NCBI GenBank assembly: GCA_020851035.1
Contig: JADZDM010000021.1
Coordinates: 496,001-560,000 of the forward strand
Direction: 5' to 3'
DNA: 64,000 nt
Source: Gemmatimonadaceae bacterium
Lineage (GTDB): Bacteria; Gemmatimonadota; Gemmatimonadetes; Gemmatimonadales; Gemmatimonadaceae
In this document: positions 9,052 through 17,494 of the stretch, piece after piece
How positions within the stretch are numbered: position 1 is the stretch's first letter
How the letters are laid out: each line of letters begins with the position of its first letter
Notes under the pieces: model-generated
What the model was told of the DNA's origin: nothing
The model's database searches: none
Seen by the model: the letters and a program-made list of their open reading frames with translations, nothing else
Translations under genes and position numbers: made by a program

Positions 9052-11243
9052 CGCGCACTCTCTGCACTGATCGGGGCCGGGGCCGGCGCGCGCCAGTGCG
9101 CATTGCCGCGCACGGCCTTGCCGAGTGCCAGCACGTGCTGGACGGCCGGGTCCGTGCTGTAGTACCGCTGCAGGGCGCTGAGCGCGGTGGCGTTCAGCAG
9201 GGAGGGCTTGGCGAGCACCTGGCGGCGGAGGAAAGTGCTGCGGGTGAGCACCCGGTCCAGGAGCCAGTCGCGCACCGCCGGCAGCGCGGTGGTGGCGGCG
9301 GCGCGGATCGCGATCACGCGCAGCGGCATGCTGTGGCTGCCGGTGTCCACGAAGCGCATGAGGTGGTTGGCCGCCCCGCTGGAGAGCTGGTGCGGACGCC
9401 CCTCGTGCGGCACGTGGAGGTAGCGGTCGATGAAGTCCAGCACCGTCTCCACCACCTGCGGGTCGTGGTCCTGCAGCCCGCGGCGGATGGCGGCGTCACG
9501 CACGGCGTCCACGTCGAGCATCATCCGCACCGCGACCATCCGCACCTGCGTGTTCTCGTGGTCGAGGAACTTGAGCATCACGCCGACGTCGTTGGTGCCC
9601 TTCTGCTCGGCGAGCAGGTCACGCAGGAGGTTGAGCAGGTTGCGGGCGAAGAACCAGCTCGCACCATCCAGCCGCGAGATCAGCTTGGCGCGGAGTGGCT
9701 CGCCGAAGGTGCGCAGCCGCTCGAGGATCAGCTCGCGCGCATCCCGCGACTCCGCCTCCGACAGCGCCTCGAGCAGCGTGTCGGCCATGGTGATGTCGAT
9801 GGTGCCGAGCAGCGCCCGCGCCGCGTCGTGGTCCACCGGGTTCTGCTGCAGCACACTCTTGACGGCGTCGGGCGACATGATGCGGGCGCGGATCGCGCGC
9901 GCGGCATCGGTCAGGCCGGCGTCGTCGAGCCAGTGCAGCATGAACGGCAGGGCGCCGCTGGCGCTGAGCGCATCCACGGCGGCGAAGGTGTCCTCGCCCA
10001 CGACGTCGATCTCGAGCGCCATCTGCACCAGCCGCGCCGCCTCGGAGATCCCCGACTCCTCGTGCACCGGCAGGTCGTCGGGCAGCGCGCGGTGCACCTC
10101 GTTCACGAGCGCGATCTGGTCGAGGAGCCGCACGTGCTCCTCGGGATTGGGGTCGCTCAGCCCCCACCCCTCCACCAGCTCCTTGGCGGCGGAGCGGAAG
10201 GTGGCGTCGGTGAGCCCCTCGCGCTTCTGCACCGCGTGCTGCGAGAGCTTCATCATCAGGCGCACGAGGTGGTGCGAGAGCTCCTGCTCGGACGCACGCG
10301 CCGCCACCTGCAGCCAGTTGCTCACCGCCAGCACCGGGAGCACGTCCACCACCTGCAGCACGAACTCCTGCTGCTCGGCGCGCTTGCCGAGGCCGCGGAT
10401 GATCGGCGCGAACGAGGAGTCGCCGAGCCGCTCGATCACGTCGCTGAGGCGCTTCCCGATGCGCGAGCGGAGTTCGGGCGGTGCCTGCGCCCCCTGCGCG
10501 GCGAGGTTCATCAGCGCCACCGCGGTGCGACGCGCGAACTCCGGCTGCGACACGATCTGCTGCAGCGAGTGCGCGATGTCGTTCACCTGCTCCTCCTCGC
10601 GGAGCATGGTGTTGAACGCCGCCTCGTCGTCACCCACGGCCGCGGCGACCTCGGAGTTGCGCGAGGTGCCGAAGCCGTACTGGCGCCCGGTGCCGTCGGA
10701 GGCGATCTGCGCCAGTGCCTGCCACAGCGCCGCCATCGAGGCATCCGCGACCTTCTCGGCGTCATCCAGCATCAGCGCGTCGTAGGCCAGGCGCCCGATG
10801 ATGATGCCGGTGATCATCGGCAACTCGTCCGGTTGGACGTTGCCATCGGCATCCTTCACCGGCTCGTTCGCGAGCCAGGCCAGGAGCGCCTGCAGGCGCA
10901 GCAGGTCCACGCCGTCGTGGAAGGTGAGGGCGCCGACGCCGCGGCGATGCAGGCGCGCCGCCAGCTCCTTCGTGACGCTCATCGCGCTCGGCATGGCCTG
11001 GCCGTTCAGCATCAGCTCGTGCCGTGCCACGCCGATCGTGAACGTGGAGCGGGTGTGCAGCACGGTGTGCAGGGCCGCGAGCGCGAGTTCCTCGCTGCGC
11101 ACGACCATGGGGTGGCCGGCGCCGTACGTGCGTCGCCGGTTGAGCGCCACGTGCAACTGGGTCAGGAACGCCAGCAGGCCACCGTCGGCGCTGGGCGCAA
11201 CGGAGAGAGACGACCGTGGGGTGGCGGTGCCGGAGGCTGACAT
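9048..11243 (-). CDS. HEAT-repeat-like protein, first gene of c-di-GMP operon
   Basis: A 731-residue cytoplasmic protein without signal or membrane segments. Residues 26-124 carry a module shared with the HD-GYP protein downstream: FLT, AL, YG and HPM at matching spacing, later an E-x3-RL and GVDL. The remaining 600 residues are mostly helical with HEAT-like pairs, for example KFLDHENTQVRMVAVRMM and RRGLQDHDPQVVETVLDF. Start at 11243 (MSASGTAT); the frame extends to 11354 without coding character. The stop overlaps the next start (ATGA). A scaffold or partner for the two c-di-GMP enzymes is inferred from position and the shared module. Confidence 0.8.
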   Translation of the reverse strand: MSASGTATPRSSLSVAPSADGGLLAFLTQLHVALNRRRTYGAGHPMVVRSEELALAALHTVLHTRSTFTIGVARHELMLNGQAMPSAMSVTKELAARLHRRGVGALTFHDGVDLLRLQALLAWLANEPVKDADGNVQPDELPMITGIIIGRLAYDALMLDDAEKVADASMAALWQALAQIASDGTGRQYGFGTSRNSEVAAAVGDDEAAFNTMLREEEQVNDIAHSLQQIVSQPEFARRTAVALMNLAAQGAQAPPELRSRIGKRLSDVIERLGDSSFAPIIRGLGKRAEQQEFVLQVVDVLPVLAVSNWLQVAARASEQELSHHLVRLMMKLSQHAVQKREGLTDATFRSAAKELVEGWGLSDPNPEEHVRLLDQIALVNEVHRALPDDLPVHEESGISEAARLVQMALEIDVVGEDTFAAVDALSASGALPFMLHWLDDAGLTDAARAIRARIMSPDAVKSVLQQNPVDHDAARALLGTIDITMADTLLEALSEAESRDARELILERLRTFGEPLRAKLISRLDGASWFFARNLLNLLRDLLAEQKGTNDVGVMLKFLDHENTQVRMVAVRMMLDVDAVRDAAIRRGLQDHDPQVVETVLDFIDRYLHVPHEGRPHQLSSGAANHLMRFVDTGSHSMPLRVIAIRAAATTALPAVRDWLLDRVLTRSTFLRRQVLAKPSLLNATALSALQRYYSTDPAVQHVLALGKAVRGNAHWRAPAPAPISAESAR

Positions 11244-11341
11244 TGCCGGAAGAGACGGGCCAAACCCGCTCCGGGTCACGGCCAGCCGGTGGCCCCAACT
11301 GTTTGCGGCACAGGCACTTCGCGCTTCGCGACCAGAGTTGG

Positions 11342-11370
11342 TTGACAAAAGCAAGCGATTGTCCCAGCTT
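11342..11370 (+). promoter_or_regulatory. Putative promoter/operator of the marR gene
   Basis: TTGACA at 11342-11347 is a perfect -35 box; 17 bases later lies only a weak -10 (CAGCTT). The inverted pair GACAA ... TTGTC (11344-11348 and 11359-11363) sits inside this promoter. A MarR-family regulator binding its own promoter is common in the family, so this is a candidate operator. Confidence 0.4.
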
Positions 11371-11398
11371 CGGGGAAAGCCTGAACCGGAGGGACGCG

Positions 11399-12010
11399 AT
11401 GCCGCAGCACCAACCGACAGCAGAAGCAGCAGCCAGGGACGTTGCCACGGTGCGCCGGTTCAACCGGTTCTACACCCGGCTGGTCGGTGCCCTGGACGAG
11501 AGCCACCTGGATTCGACGCTGTCGCTCACCGAAGCGCGGTTGCTCTACGAACTGGCGACGCGCGAGTCGTCGGTTGCGGCGGACCTGACCCGAGAGCTCC
11601 GCCTGGACGCAGGGTACCTGAGCCGGCTGCTGCGCTCCCTCGAGGAGCGTGGTCTGGTGGAACGCACGGTGTCGGCGTCCGATGGCCGGCGTCAGGAGCT
11701 CCGGCTGACGCCGGACGGCCAACAGGTGTACCAGCGACTCCTGACGGTGACTGACGCCAGCATATCGACACAAATACGCCATTTGAGCTCGAAAGACCGA
11801 CAGCAGCTGGTCTCGGCGATGACAACGATCGAAGACATCCTCGGTCGGGACCTGGGGCCGGACCCGGTGCCGGGTGCGCCGCCGGTCATCATCCGCGGGC
11901 TGCAGACGGGTGACCTGGGCCGGGGGGCTGCAGAGCCACGCCCAGCTCTACCAGCGCGAGTACGGCTGGGGGCGTGCGTTCGAGGATCTGGTGGCGAAGG
12001 TCATCGGTGA
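11399..12010 (+). CDS. MarR-family regulator half of a frameshifted MarR-GNAT fusion
   Basis: Residues 1-150 are a MarR winged helix, with LSLTEARLLYEL, the recognition region RLDAGYLSRLLRSLEERGLV and the wing SASDGRRQELRLT. A good ribosome site (GGAGG, 7 bases before ATG 11399) fixes the start. After residue 175 (VIIRGLQTGDLG) the reading turns into basic low-complexity sequence ending at 12010, while the adjacent frame continues as an acetyltransferase. MarR-GNAT fusions of about 320 residues are a known architecture. Skipping one G in the G6 run 11922-11927 gives a continuous 321-residue protein, so this ORF is probably the N-terminal half of a broken or misread gene. Confidence 0.85.
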   Translation: MPQHQPTAEAAARDVATVRRFNRFYTRLVGALDESHLDSTLSLTEARLLYELATRESSVAADLTRELRLDAGYLSRLLRSLEERGLVERTVSASDGRRQELRLTPDGQQVYQRLLTVTDASISTQIRHLSSKDRQQLVSAMTTIEDILGRDLGPDPVPGAPPVIIRGLQTGDLGRGAAEPRPALPARVRLGACVRGSGGEGHR

Positions 12011-12365
12011 GTATGCCCTGACGGCCGATCCGTCCACCGACCGGGTCTGGATCGCGGAACGTGCCGGCGAGAACGTCGGCTCGGTGTTCCTGGTCCGGCA
12101 CCCGGACCGCGAGGGGGTCTGCAAACTCCGGCTTCTCCTCGTGGACCCGAAGGCCCGCGGAACCGGGCTCGGCCGCAAATTGGTCCGGGAGTGCCTGTCG
12201 TTCGCCCGCGAGGCCGGCTACCGCCGGATGACGCTCTGGACGAACGCCAACCTCGACGCGGCGAAGCACATCTACGATGTCGAGGGGTTCACGCTGGTCG
12301 CGGAGGAGCCGCACACGATGTTCGGGCCGGAGCTCGTGGGGCAGACCTGGGAGCGGGACCTCTAG
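11874..12365 (+). CDS. GNAT acetyltransferase half of a frameshifted MarR-GNAT fusion
   Basis: From about residue 20 (GLQSHAQLYQREYGW) this frame reads as a complete GNAT domain: VWIAERAGENVGSVFLV, then KLRLLLVDPKARGTGLGRKL with the acetyl-CoA pyrophosphate loop, and GFTLVAEEPHTMFG near the end. The nominal GTG at 11874 lies inside the upstream marR frame, and the first 18 residues look non-native. The real product is probably the C-terminal half of the 11399-12365 fusion, joined through a one-base frameshift at 11922-11927. If the break is real, this half has no clear ribosome site of its own. Confidence 0.8.
   Translation: MRRRSSSAGCRRVTWAGGLQSHAQLYQREYGWGRAFEDLVAKVIGEYALTADPSTDRVWIAERAGENVGSVFLVRHPDREGVCKLRLLLVDPKARGTGLGRKLVRECLSFAREAGYRRMTLWTNANLDAAKHIYDVEGFTLVAEEPHTMFGPELVGQTWERDL
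11922..11927 (+). other. G6 run at the MarR-GNAT frameshift
   Basis: The six Gs lie exactly where the coding signal moves from the MarR frame to the GNAT frame one base later. Removing one G restores GDLGRGLQSHAQLY across the junction. It may be a sequencing or assembly error, a recent inactivating insertion, or a slippage site. Confidence 0.7.
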
Positions 12366-12507
12366 GGCGGCTCGACCGGGTCCGGCGCAGCGCCGGGGGC
12401 ACGGGTCCGGCATGAGGCGCTCCCTCGGCGGGATCCGTGGGGCGCGGGGACTCCGCGGGAACCACGATCTCCCATCGACGCAGACCAACGGCCCGCCGCG
12501 AACCACA

Positions 12508-13014
12508 TCACAGGATCCGCTCCCAATACCCGACATCGACCCAGCCACCGAACTTGAAGCCCGTCTGCTCGAAATGGGCGACCTTCCTGAAGCCCAGCTT
12601 CTCATGCAGCGCAACACTGGCCGCGTTGGGGAGCGCGATGCCGCCAAGCACGGCATGAAACCCGCGCGTGGTGAGGGCATCGAGGAGCGCGGCGTAGAGC
12701 GCGGTGCCGGCGCCGCGACCGGTGGCGCCCGGTGCGAGGTAGACGGTCGACTCGGTCGTGTGACGGTAGGCACTCCGGCTCTTCCAGAGCGACGCGTATG
12801 CGTAGCCGATCACCTCCCCGTCCTCCTCGGCCACTATGTAGGGATGCCCGGTCCGGTGCACCTCCTCGATCCGGTGCCACATCTCGGCCGCCGTCACCGG
12901 CTCCTCCTCGAACGTGATCACCGTCTCACGCACGTAGTGGTTGTAGATCGCGGCCAGGGCCCCGGCGTCCGCCGCAGTGACCTCCCGCACCATCACCGCT
13001 GGCTTGTCGCTCAT
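12508..13014 (-). CDS. GNAT N-acetyltransferase, phosphinothricin-acetyltransferase type
   Basis: A 168-residue cytoplasmic acetyltransferase. It shows the PAT-like pattern: VREVTAADAGALAAIYNHYV at the start, then TFEEEP, PYIVAEEDGEVIGYAYAS, the acetyl-CoA motif ATGRGAGTALYAALL, and a C-terminal GFKFGGWVDVGYWER. Related enzymes acetylate the free amino group of phosphinothricin, methionine sulfoximine or related amino acids; the actual substrate is unknown. The start at 13014 is chosen as the ATG of MSDKPAVM, since the longer frame to 13146 has no family residues. It converges with the MarR-GNAT gene. Confidence 0.88.
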   Translation of the reverse strand: MSDKPAVMVREVTAADAGALAAIYNHYVRETVITFEEEPVTAAEMWHRIEEVHRTGHPYIVAEEDGEVIGYAYASLWKSRSAYRHTTESTVYLAPGATGRGAGTALYAALLDALTTRGFHAVLGGIALPNAASVALHEKLGFRKVAHFEQTGFKFGGWVDVGYWERIL

Positions 13015-13427
13015 CTCGCGCTCCGCAGTCCGGGGAATCCTGCGCCGAAGCCGATCGGGCTCGCTCGCTCGCAAGATTGCGAGCCAGGACTGCGGCGGCA
13101 ACGCTCCGTCCGGTGCGGCACGAGTGGCGCTTCCGCGCGACCGCACCGGGTCGCGGCACCAGCGTGGCGTGCTCGTTCGGATGGCTCCGTGAGGCTCGCG
13201 GTCTCCGTGATTCTCACGGAGCCACGGAGCTCACGGAGGGCACGGAGAACTGCAACGGCTTGATGGGAAATGCGTGCGTGAGGCAGCGCAGGATGCGCAC
13301 GCGCAGTTCCCCTCAGTGGCCGTTGCTGTTTTCCGTGGCCGCCGTGGCCGCCGTGACTTCATGGGAACCGGCATCTCCCACCACCACGAATCCCCGACAC
13401 GCACACCGCGCAGCGAGAACGCGCGGA
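13015..13427. other. Intergenic stretch with hairpin repeat
   Basis: No gene is seen. The first 180 bases hold nothing I can name beyond the likely promoter of the acetyltransferase. The rest is repeat copy 2, including the small perfect hairpin CTCCGTGA-TTC-TCACGGAG at 13203-13221. Confidence 0.6.
13201..13370. repeat. Intergenic hairpin repeat, type A (copy 2)
   Basis: The left arm (about 13201-13256) consists of CACGGAG-type units. The right arm (about 13304-13370) is its imperfect complement (CCGTGGCCGCCGTGG, ending GGGAACC). The inner part again pairs GAACTGC (13247-13253) with GCAGTTC (13311-13317), as in the core of copy 1. It is less well preserved than copies 3 and 4. It is intergenic between two minus-strand genes. 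Confidence 0.55.
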
Positions 13428-15698
13428 TCAGGTCCCGGTCCCGATCTGGCGCGTGTACTTCACCACGAACGAGCGTGACTGCGGCCGCACCCAGCGGAAG
13501 AAGGAGTTCGCCTCCTCGCCGTCGTTGAACACGATGAACAGGCCCGTGCCAGCGGTGTTGAGCCAGCCAAGCCGCGCATTGGCGGTCCAGATCCGGGCCT
13601 GGTTGTTGTACTGGATCAGCGAGTTCACGAACAGCCGCGGCGTGAAGTTGTAGCCGAGGCGCGTGCCGATGAGCGTGCGGGTGAAGTTGCCCTGGTCCAG
13701 GTGCACGTCGTTGTGGTCCAGCACCAGCGACGACGTGAACGCGGCGCCGCGGCGGAAGGTGACCGCCACGCGGCCCCCGTTCCGGGTGCCGTTGTAGAAC
13801 GGCCCGAAGTCGCCGCGGGTGGTGACCGAGAGACTGCGGCTCGGGTCCGTGTCCCAGTCGAAGCCGTACACGGCGAAGGTGTACGATCCCGCCGGCAGCA
13901 CCACGCCCGGCGCGATCTCGAACGGCTGCTGCAGCCCCTCGCGATAGATGTTCACCTCGGGACCCACGCGACCGCCGTTGTTGAACGTCACCTCGGTCAT
14001 GTCGATGTGCACCTGCCCGCTCTGCAGGAACCCGTCCAGCCCGTAGTACCCGCGGACCGACGTGTGCGGGTTCCACTGCCGCACGTGCGTCCACGACGGG
14101 TTGCGCACGTTGCGCAGCACGGTGGTCTCGATGAAGCGATAGCCGCCGGCCCGGTTGAGGAAGCCGACCTCCGGGTTGAAGTCGCGACCCGTCTGCAGGT
14201 AGCGGACGGAGTTGTTCCAGTCGCGCGTGCTGTACGTCGCGAGCGTGCTGAAGGCGAGGTCGTCATGCCCGCGGCCCGGCGTGAGCGTCTTGCCGCCCCA
14301 CGCGTCGAACGTCACCGCATCGGAGAGCCCGAGCCGCCCATCGATGCCGAAGGTGCGGTTGTGGTCACCATCCGCGTCGCCCAACCCCATGCGCTGCACC
14401 CCGATCACGCCCACCCGTGACCGGCGCCCGACCTCCTTCGTGGCCCGCGCCACGGAGTACGAGTTGCCCGGCTGCGTGGCGCTCGCATCGTCGGTGAAGA
14501 TCTGCAGCAGCCCCACCGTGAGGCCGGCCACGCGCCCGGTGACCCGCCCGCCACCGAGGATCGGCACGGGGTTCCCCACCGCATCGATGCCGATTCGGCG
14601 CGTGAAGAAGAGGTCCACCGCCTGCGGCGTGCCGGCCGAGAAGACACCCGCGTTCTCGAGGAAGAAGGTGCGCTTCTCGGGGAAGAAGAGCGGAAAGCGC
14701 GTGAGGTTGGTGCGCTGCTCGTCCACCTCCACCTGCGCGAAGTCGGTGTTGTACGTCAGGTCGAGCGTGAGGCTCGGGGTCAGCCCGTACTTGGCATCGA
14801 TGCCGAACTCGGTGGGATGCCGGTACTGCGTCTCGGTGGCGAAGCTGCGCGTGGTGGAGCTCAGCGCGTACGGCGTGACCGTCGCCACGCGACGTACCGG
14901 CACCGTCACCCCCGCCAGCGTGCCGGCCCGCGAGAGCCGGTAGAGCGAGAACTGCCGCGGCACGAACGACCAGAGCGACTCCTCGTTCTTGCGCCGGATG
15001 CCGCGCGCCATGTTGAAGCCCCACGTCTGCTCCCGCCCCCCGCCGTAACGGAGCGTGGAGAACGGGATGCGGAACTCGGCGTACCAGCCGTTGCCATCGA
15101 CCGTGGTGGCGACCGTCCAGCTGCCGTCCCAGTTCAGGTTGAAGCCGCCAAGCGAGCCCGTGGTGACACGGGCCTGGCCCGCCTGCTGCACGCCGCCTCC
15201 CTCACCCTCGCGCACCACCTGGCCGTCGTACTCCACGCCCGCCGGCGTCGTCGCGAAGACGAAGCCGTTCTGCCGGTCAAGATAGGTGTCGATGATGAAG
15301 GAGAAGTTGTCGCTGTTGGTGAGCAGCACGTCGCGCAGCTTCTCGCCGGGCACGATCCCCTGGGCATCGCGGTCGAAGAGCCACGCCCCGACGTAGAGCG
15401 CCTCACCGTCGGTCAGGATGCGCACCTCGGTGCGCTCGGTGACGGGTTCCCCCTCGCGCGACTCACGCTGCACGAAGCCATCGAACGGCGCGGCGTCCTT
15501 CCAGGCCGCCTCGTCGAGCTTCCCGTCGATCACCGGCGCCATCGTCACCACATGTGGCTGTCCGGTTCGGGCCGCCGGCACCGCGCCACCGCTGCCCGTG
15601 CGCGGGGGCGCGGGCATGGACTGCGCGGCGAGTGCGGCAGACGCCAGCAGCGGGGCGACGAAGGCGAGGGCGGAACGGCCAGCGGAGGGGCGTGACAT
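13428..15698 (-). CDS. DUF5916 family protein (CBM9-like domain plus barrel)
   Basis: A 756-residue exported protein with a signal peptide of about 25 residues (ending SAALAAQS). Residues 45-220 resemble a family-9 carbohydrate-binding-like domain (PVIDGKLDEAAW, then ALYVGAWLFD). The rest matches the DUF5916 pattern, with FFPEKRTFFLENAGVF, LFFTRRIG and many amphipathic strands ending in SFVVKYTRQIGTGT, consistent with an outer-membrane beta-barrel. The family is common in Gemmatimonadota and Bacteroidota; its molecular role is not established. Hydrolase-type neighbours (D-aminoacylase, P1 peptidase) do not settle its function. Confidence 0.9.
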   Translation of the reverse strand: MSRPSAGRSALAFVAPLLASAALAAQSMPAPPRTGSGGAVPAARTGQPHVVTMAPVIDGKLDEAAWKDAAPFDGFVQRESREGEPVTERTEVRILTDGEALYVGAWLFDRDAQGIVPGEKLRDVLLTNSDNFSFIIDTYLDRQNGFVFATTPAGVEYDGQVVREGEGGGVQQAGQARVTTGSLGGFNLNWDGSWTVATTVDGNGWYAEFRIPFSTLRYGGGREQTWGFNMARGIRRKNEESLWSFVPRQFSLYRLSRAGTLAGVTVPVRRVATVTPYALSSTTRSFATETQYRHPTEFGIDAKYGLTPSLTLDLTYNTDFAQVEVDEQRTNLTRFPLFFPEKRTFFLENAGVFSAGTPQAVDLFFTRRIGIDAVGNPVPILGGGRVTGRVAGLTVGLLQIFTDDASATQPGNSYSVARATKEVGRRSRVGVIGVQRMGLGDADGDHNRTFGIDGRLGLSDAVTFDAWGGKTLTPGRGHDDLAFSTLATYSTRDWNNSVRYLQTGRDFNPEVGFLNRAGGYRFIETTVLRNVRNPSWTHVRQWNPHTSVRGYYGLDGFLQSGQVHIDMTEVTFNNGGRVGPEVNIYREGLQQPFEIAPGVVLPAGSYTFAVYGFDWDTDPSRSLSVTTRGDFGPFYNGTRNGGRVAVTFRRGAAFTSSLVLDHNDVHLDQGNFTRTLIGTRLGYNFTPRLFVNSLIQYNNQARIWTANARLGWLNTAGTGLFIVFNDGEEANSFFRWVRPQSRSFVVKYTRQIGTGT

Positions 15699-15795
15699 GC
15701 GTCGGGAGGTCGGGTGGGTCGGGCGCCGGCCGCGCCGCCACGGGGGCCGGCGCGGACCGACAGTCTACAGCGGGCAGGCCGGGCCGGCCGCGCCG

Positions 15796-17397
15796 CTACC
15801 GGCGCACCACGCGCCGCAGGCCGCGTCCGGCCAGGATGCCGGTCAGCGCCCCGTCGCGGACGGCGGGCCGTCCGTTCACGAACACCCACCGCATTCCCGT
15901 CGCCAGCCGTGTCGGCTCGGTGTACGTGGCCACGTCCCGGATCGTTGCCGGGTCGAACACGATCACGTCCGCGAACGCCCCGGCCCGCAGCACCCCGCGC
16001 TCCGACAGGCCGTACGTGGCCGCCACCTGCCCCGCGGACGACTGCACCATGCGCTCCATCGTGAGCACGGGCCGGTCCAGGACATAGCGCCGGATCTTGC
16101 GCGGATAGGTGCCGTACAGGCGCGGATGGCCCCCGGAGCCGTCGGAGCTGGTCATCACGAACGGGTCGCGCATGAACGTCTCGATGTCGGCCTCGGTCAT
16201 GTTGAAGCTGGCCACGCTCATGTCCTGCCCGTCGCGGATCATCTCGAGCGCCGTCTCCACCGCCGGCATCCCGCGCGACGCCGCCACCTGCTGCAGCGTC
16301 CGGCCCACCAGCGCGCGCGCCGACCCGCTGCCGCCGGTGAGCAGCAGCGTGCTGTCGCCGCCGCGGCGCCGCAGGTTCTCGCGCATCTCCCCGAGGATCC
16401 GGGCGCGCTGCACCGTGTCGGCGATGCGGGCACGCAGCGAGTCCCGGCCACCCGCCTGCGCCCAGCGCGGCAGCAGCGCCGCGCCGAGTGCCGTGCCGCT
16501 GGCCGTCCAGGGATACTGGTCCGCCGTCACCACGCAGCCGCGCCCGCGCGCCTCGCGCATGATCTGCAGCACACTGTCGGCCTTGCCCCACACGTCCACG
16601 CCCAGCGCCTTGATGTGGCCCACGTTGGCCACCAGCCCCGACTCGCAGCCGATACGGATGGTCTCACGCACGGACGCCAGCAGCCCGATGCTGTACGAGC
16701 TCTCGTCGCGCTGGTGCGTGTCGTACACGCCGCCGAACGGCTTCGCAGCCGACACCACCGCGATGACCTCGTCGGTGCTGGCGTAGCTCTGTGGCGCGTA
16801 GAACAGGCCGGAGCCGACGCCGAACGCCCCCTCGCGCATGGCCTGCGTGACCAGGGTGCGCATCGCCGCCACCTGCGCCGCCGTCGCCGGCGCCGACGAG
16901 GCGCGCATCACCCGCTCGCGGACGGTGCCGAAGCCCACCAAGGCATAGGTGTTGGTGCCCAGCCCGGCGCGCTCCGCCTGCGCCAGGACCGATGCCACCT
17001 CCACCGGGCCGCGCCCGTCGGCGCCGAGCACCACGGTCGTGATGCCCTGCATCAGTGAACTCGCGTTCTGTCGTCCGTCGGGGCCGAGGCGCGGCAACCC
17101 CTCGTAGGCATGCGTGTGTGGGTCGATGAAGCCGGGTGACACGATCAATCCGGTGGCATCGATCCGCGTGCTGGCGGTGGTGCCGGCCGGTACGGTGCCG
17201 ACGAACACGATGCGGTCACCCCGGATGCCCACGCTCACCCGCCGCCCCGGGTTGCCGCTGCCGTCGTACACGGTGCCGCCGGTGATCAGCACATCCAGTG
17301 GCGGCGCGGGACGCCGCTGGGCCGGGAGGCGCACCACGGCGCCGGCGATCACCACGAGCGGCAGCAGCGCGCCGCGCAGCACGGAGAGGCGGGTCAT
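15796..17397 (-). CDS. N-acyl-D-amino-acid deacylase, exported
   Basis: An amidohydrolase-superfamily enzyme expected to remove acyl groups from N-acyl-D-amino acids. It has 533 residues from the ATG at 17397, with a signal peptide (about residues 1-25). Metal-site motifs are FIDPHTHAYEG near residue 80 and GHIKALG with downstream His residues. Family motifs include GVGSGLFYAPQSYA and the C-terminal FADVIVFDPATIRD and FVNGRPAVRDG. Upstream in the same frame the reading is only the complement of the divergent gene, so 17397 is preferred. A 97-base divergent promoter region separates it from the P1 peptidase. Periplasmic location is inferred from the signal peptide. Confidence 0.9.
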   Translation of the reverse strand: MTRLSVLRGALLPLVVIAGAVVRLPAQRRPAPPLDVLITGGTVYDGSGNPGRRVSVGIRGDRIVFVGTVPAGTTASTRIDATGLIVSPGFIDPHTHAYEGLPRLGPDGRQNASSLMQGITTVVLGADGRGPVEVASVLAQAERAGLGTNTYALVGFGTVRERVMRASSAPATAAQVAAMRTLVTQAMREGAFGVGSGLFYAPQSYASTDEVIAVVSAAKPFGGVYDTHQRDESSYSIGLLASVRETIRIGCESGLVANVGHIKALGVDVWGKADSVLQIMREARGRGCVVTADQYPWTASGTALGAALLPRWAQAGGRDSLRARIADTVQRARILGEMRENLRRRGGDSTLLLTGGSGSARALVGRTLQQVAASRGMPAVETALEMIRDGQDMSVASFNMTEADIETFMRDPFVMTSSDGSGGHPRLYGTYPRKIRRYVLDRPVLTMERMVQSSAGQVAATYGLSERGVLRAGAFADVIVFDPATIRDVATYTEPTRLATGMRWVFVNGRPAVRDGALTGILAGRGLRRVVRR

Positions 17398-17494
17398 GCG
17401 CAGAACATACGCGCGGTTGCGCGACGACACCGCGGCCGGTGACGTTCCGCGGCGGCAGCACCCCCGCCGCCGACGCCGTCCCGCCGGAGCCCCC

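Noticed and set aside
9096-11240. 714-residue plus-strand frame opposite the HEAT-like gene
   Set aside because: Residues are His/Arg/Val-rich with no fold signals, while the minus strand has clear HEAT-like helices and overlapping start/stop with the HD-GYP gene.
13231-14094. 287-residue minus-strand frame
   Set aside because: Overlaps the DUF5916 gene and repeat copy 2 in a wrong frame.
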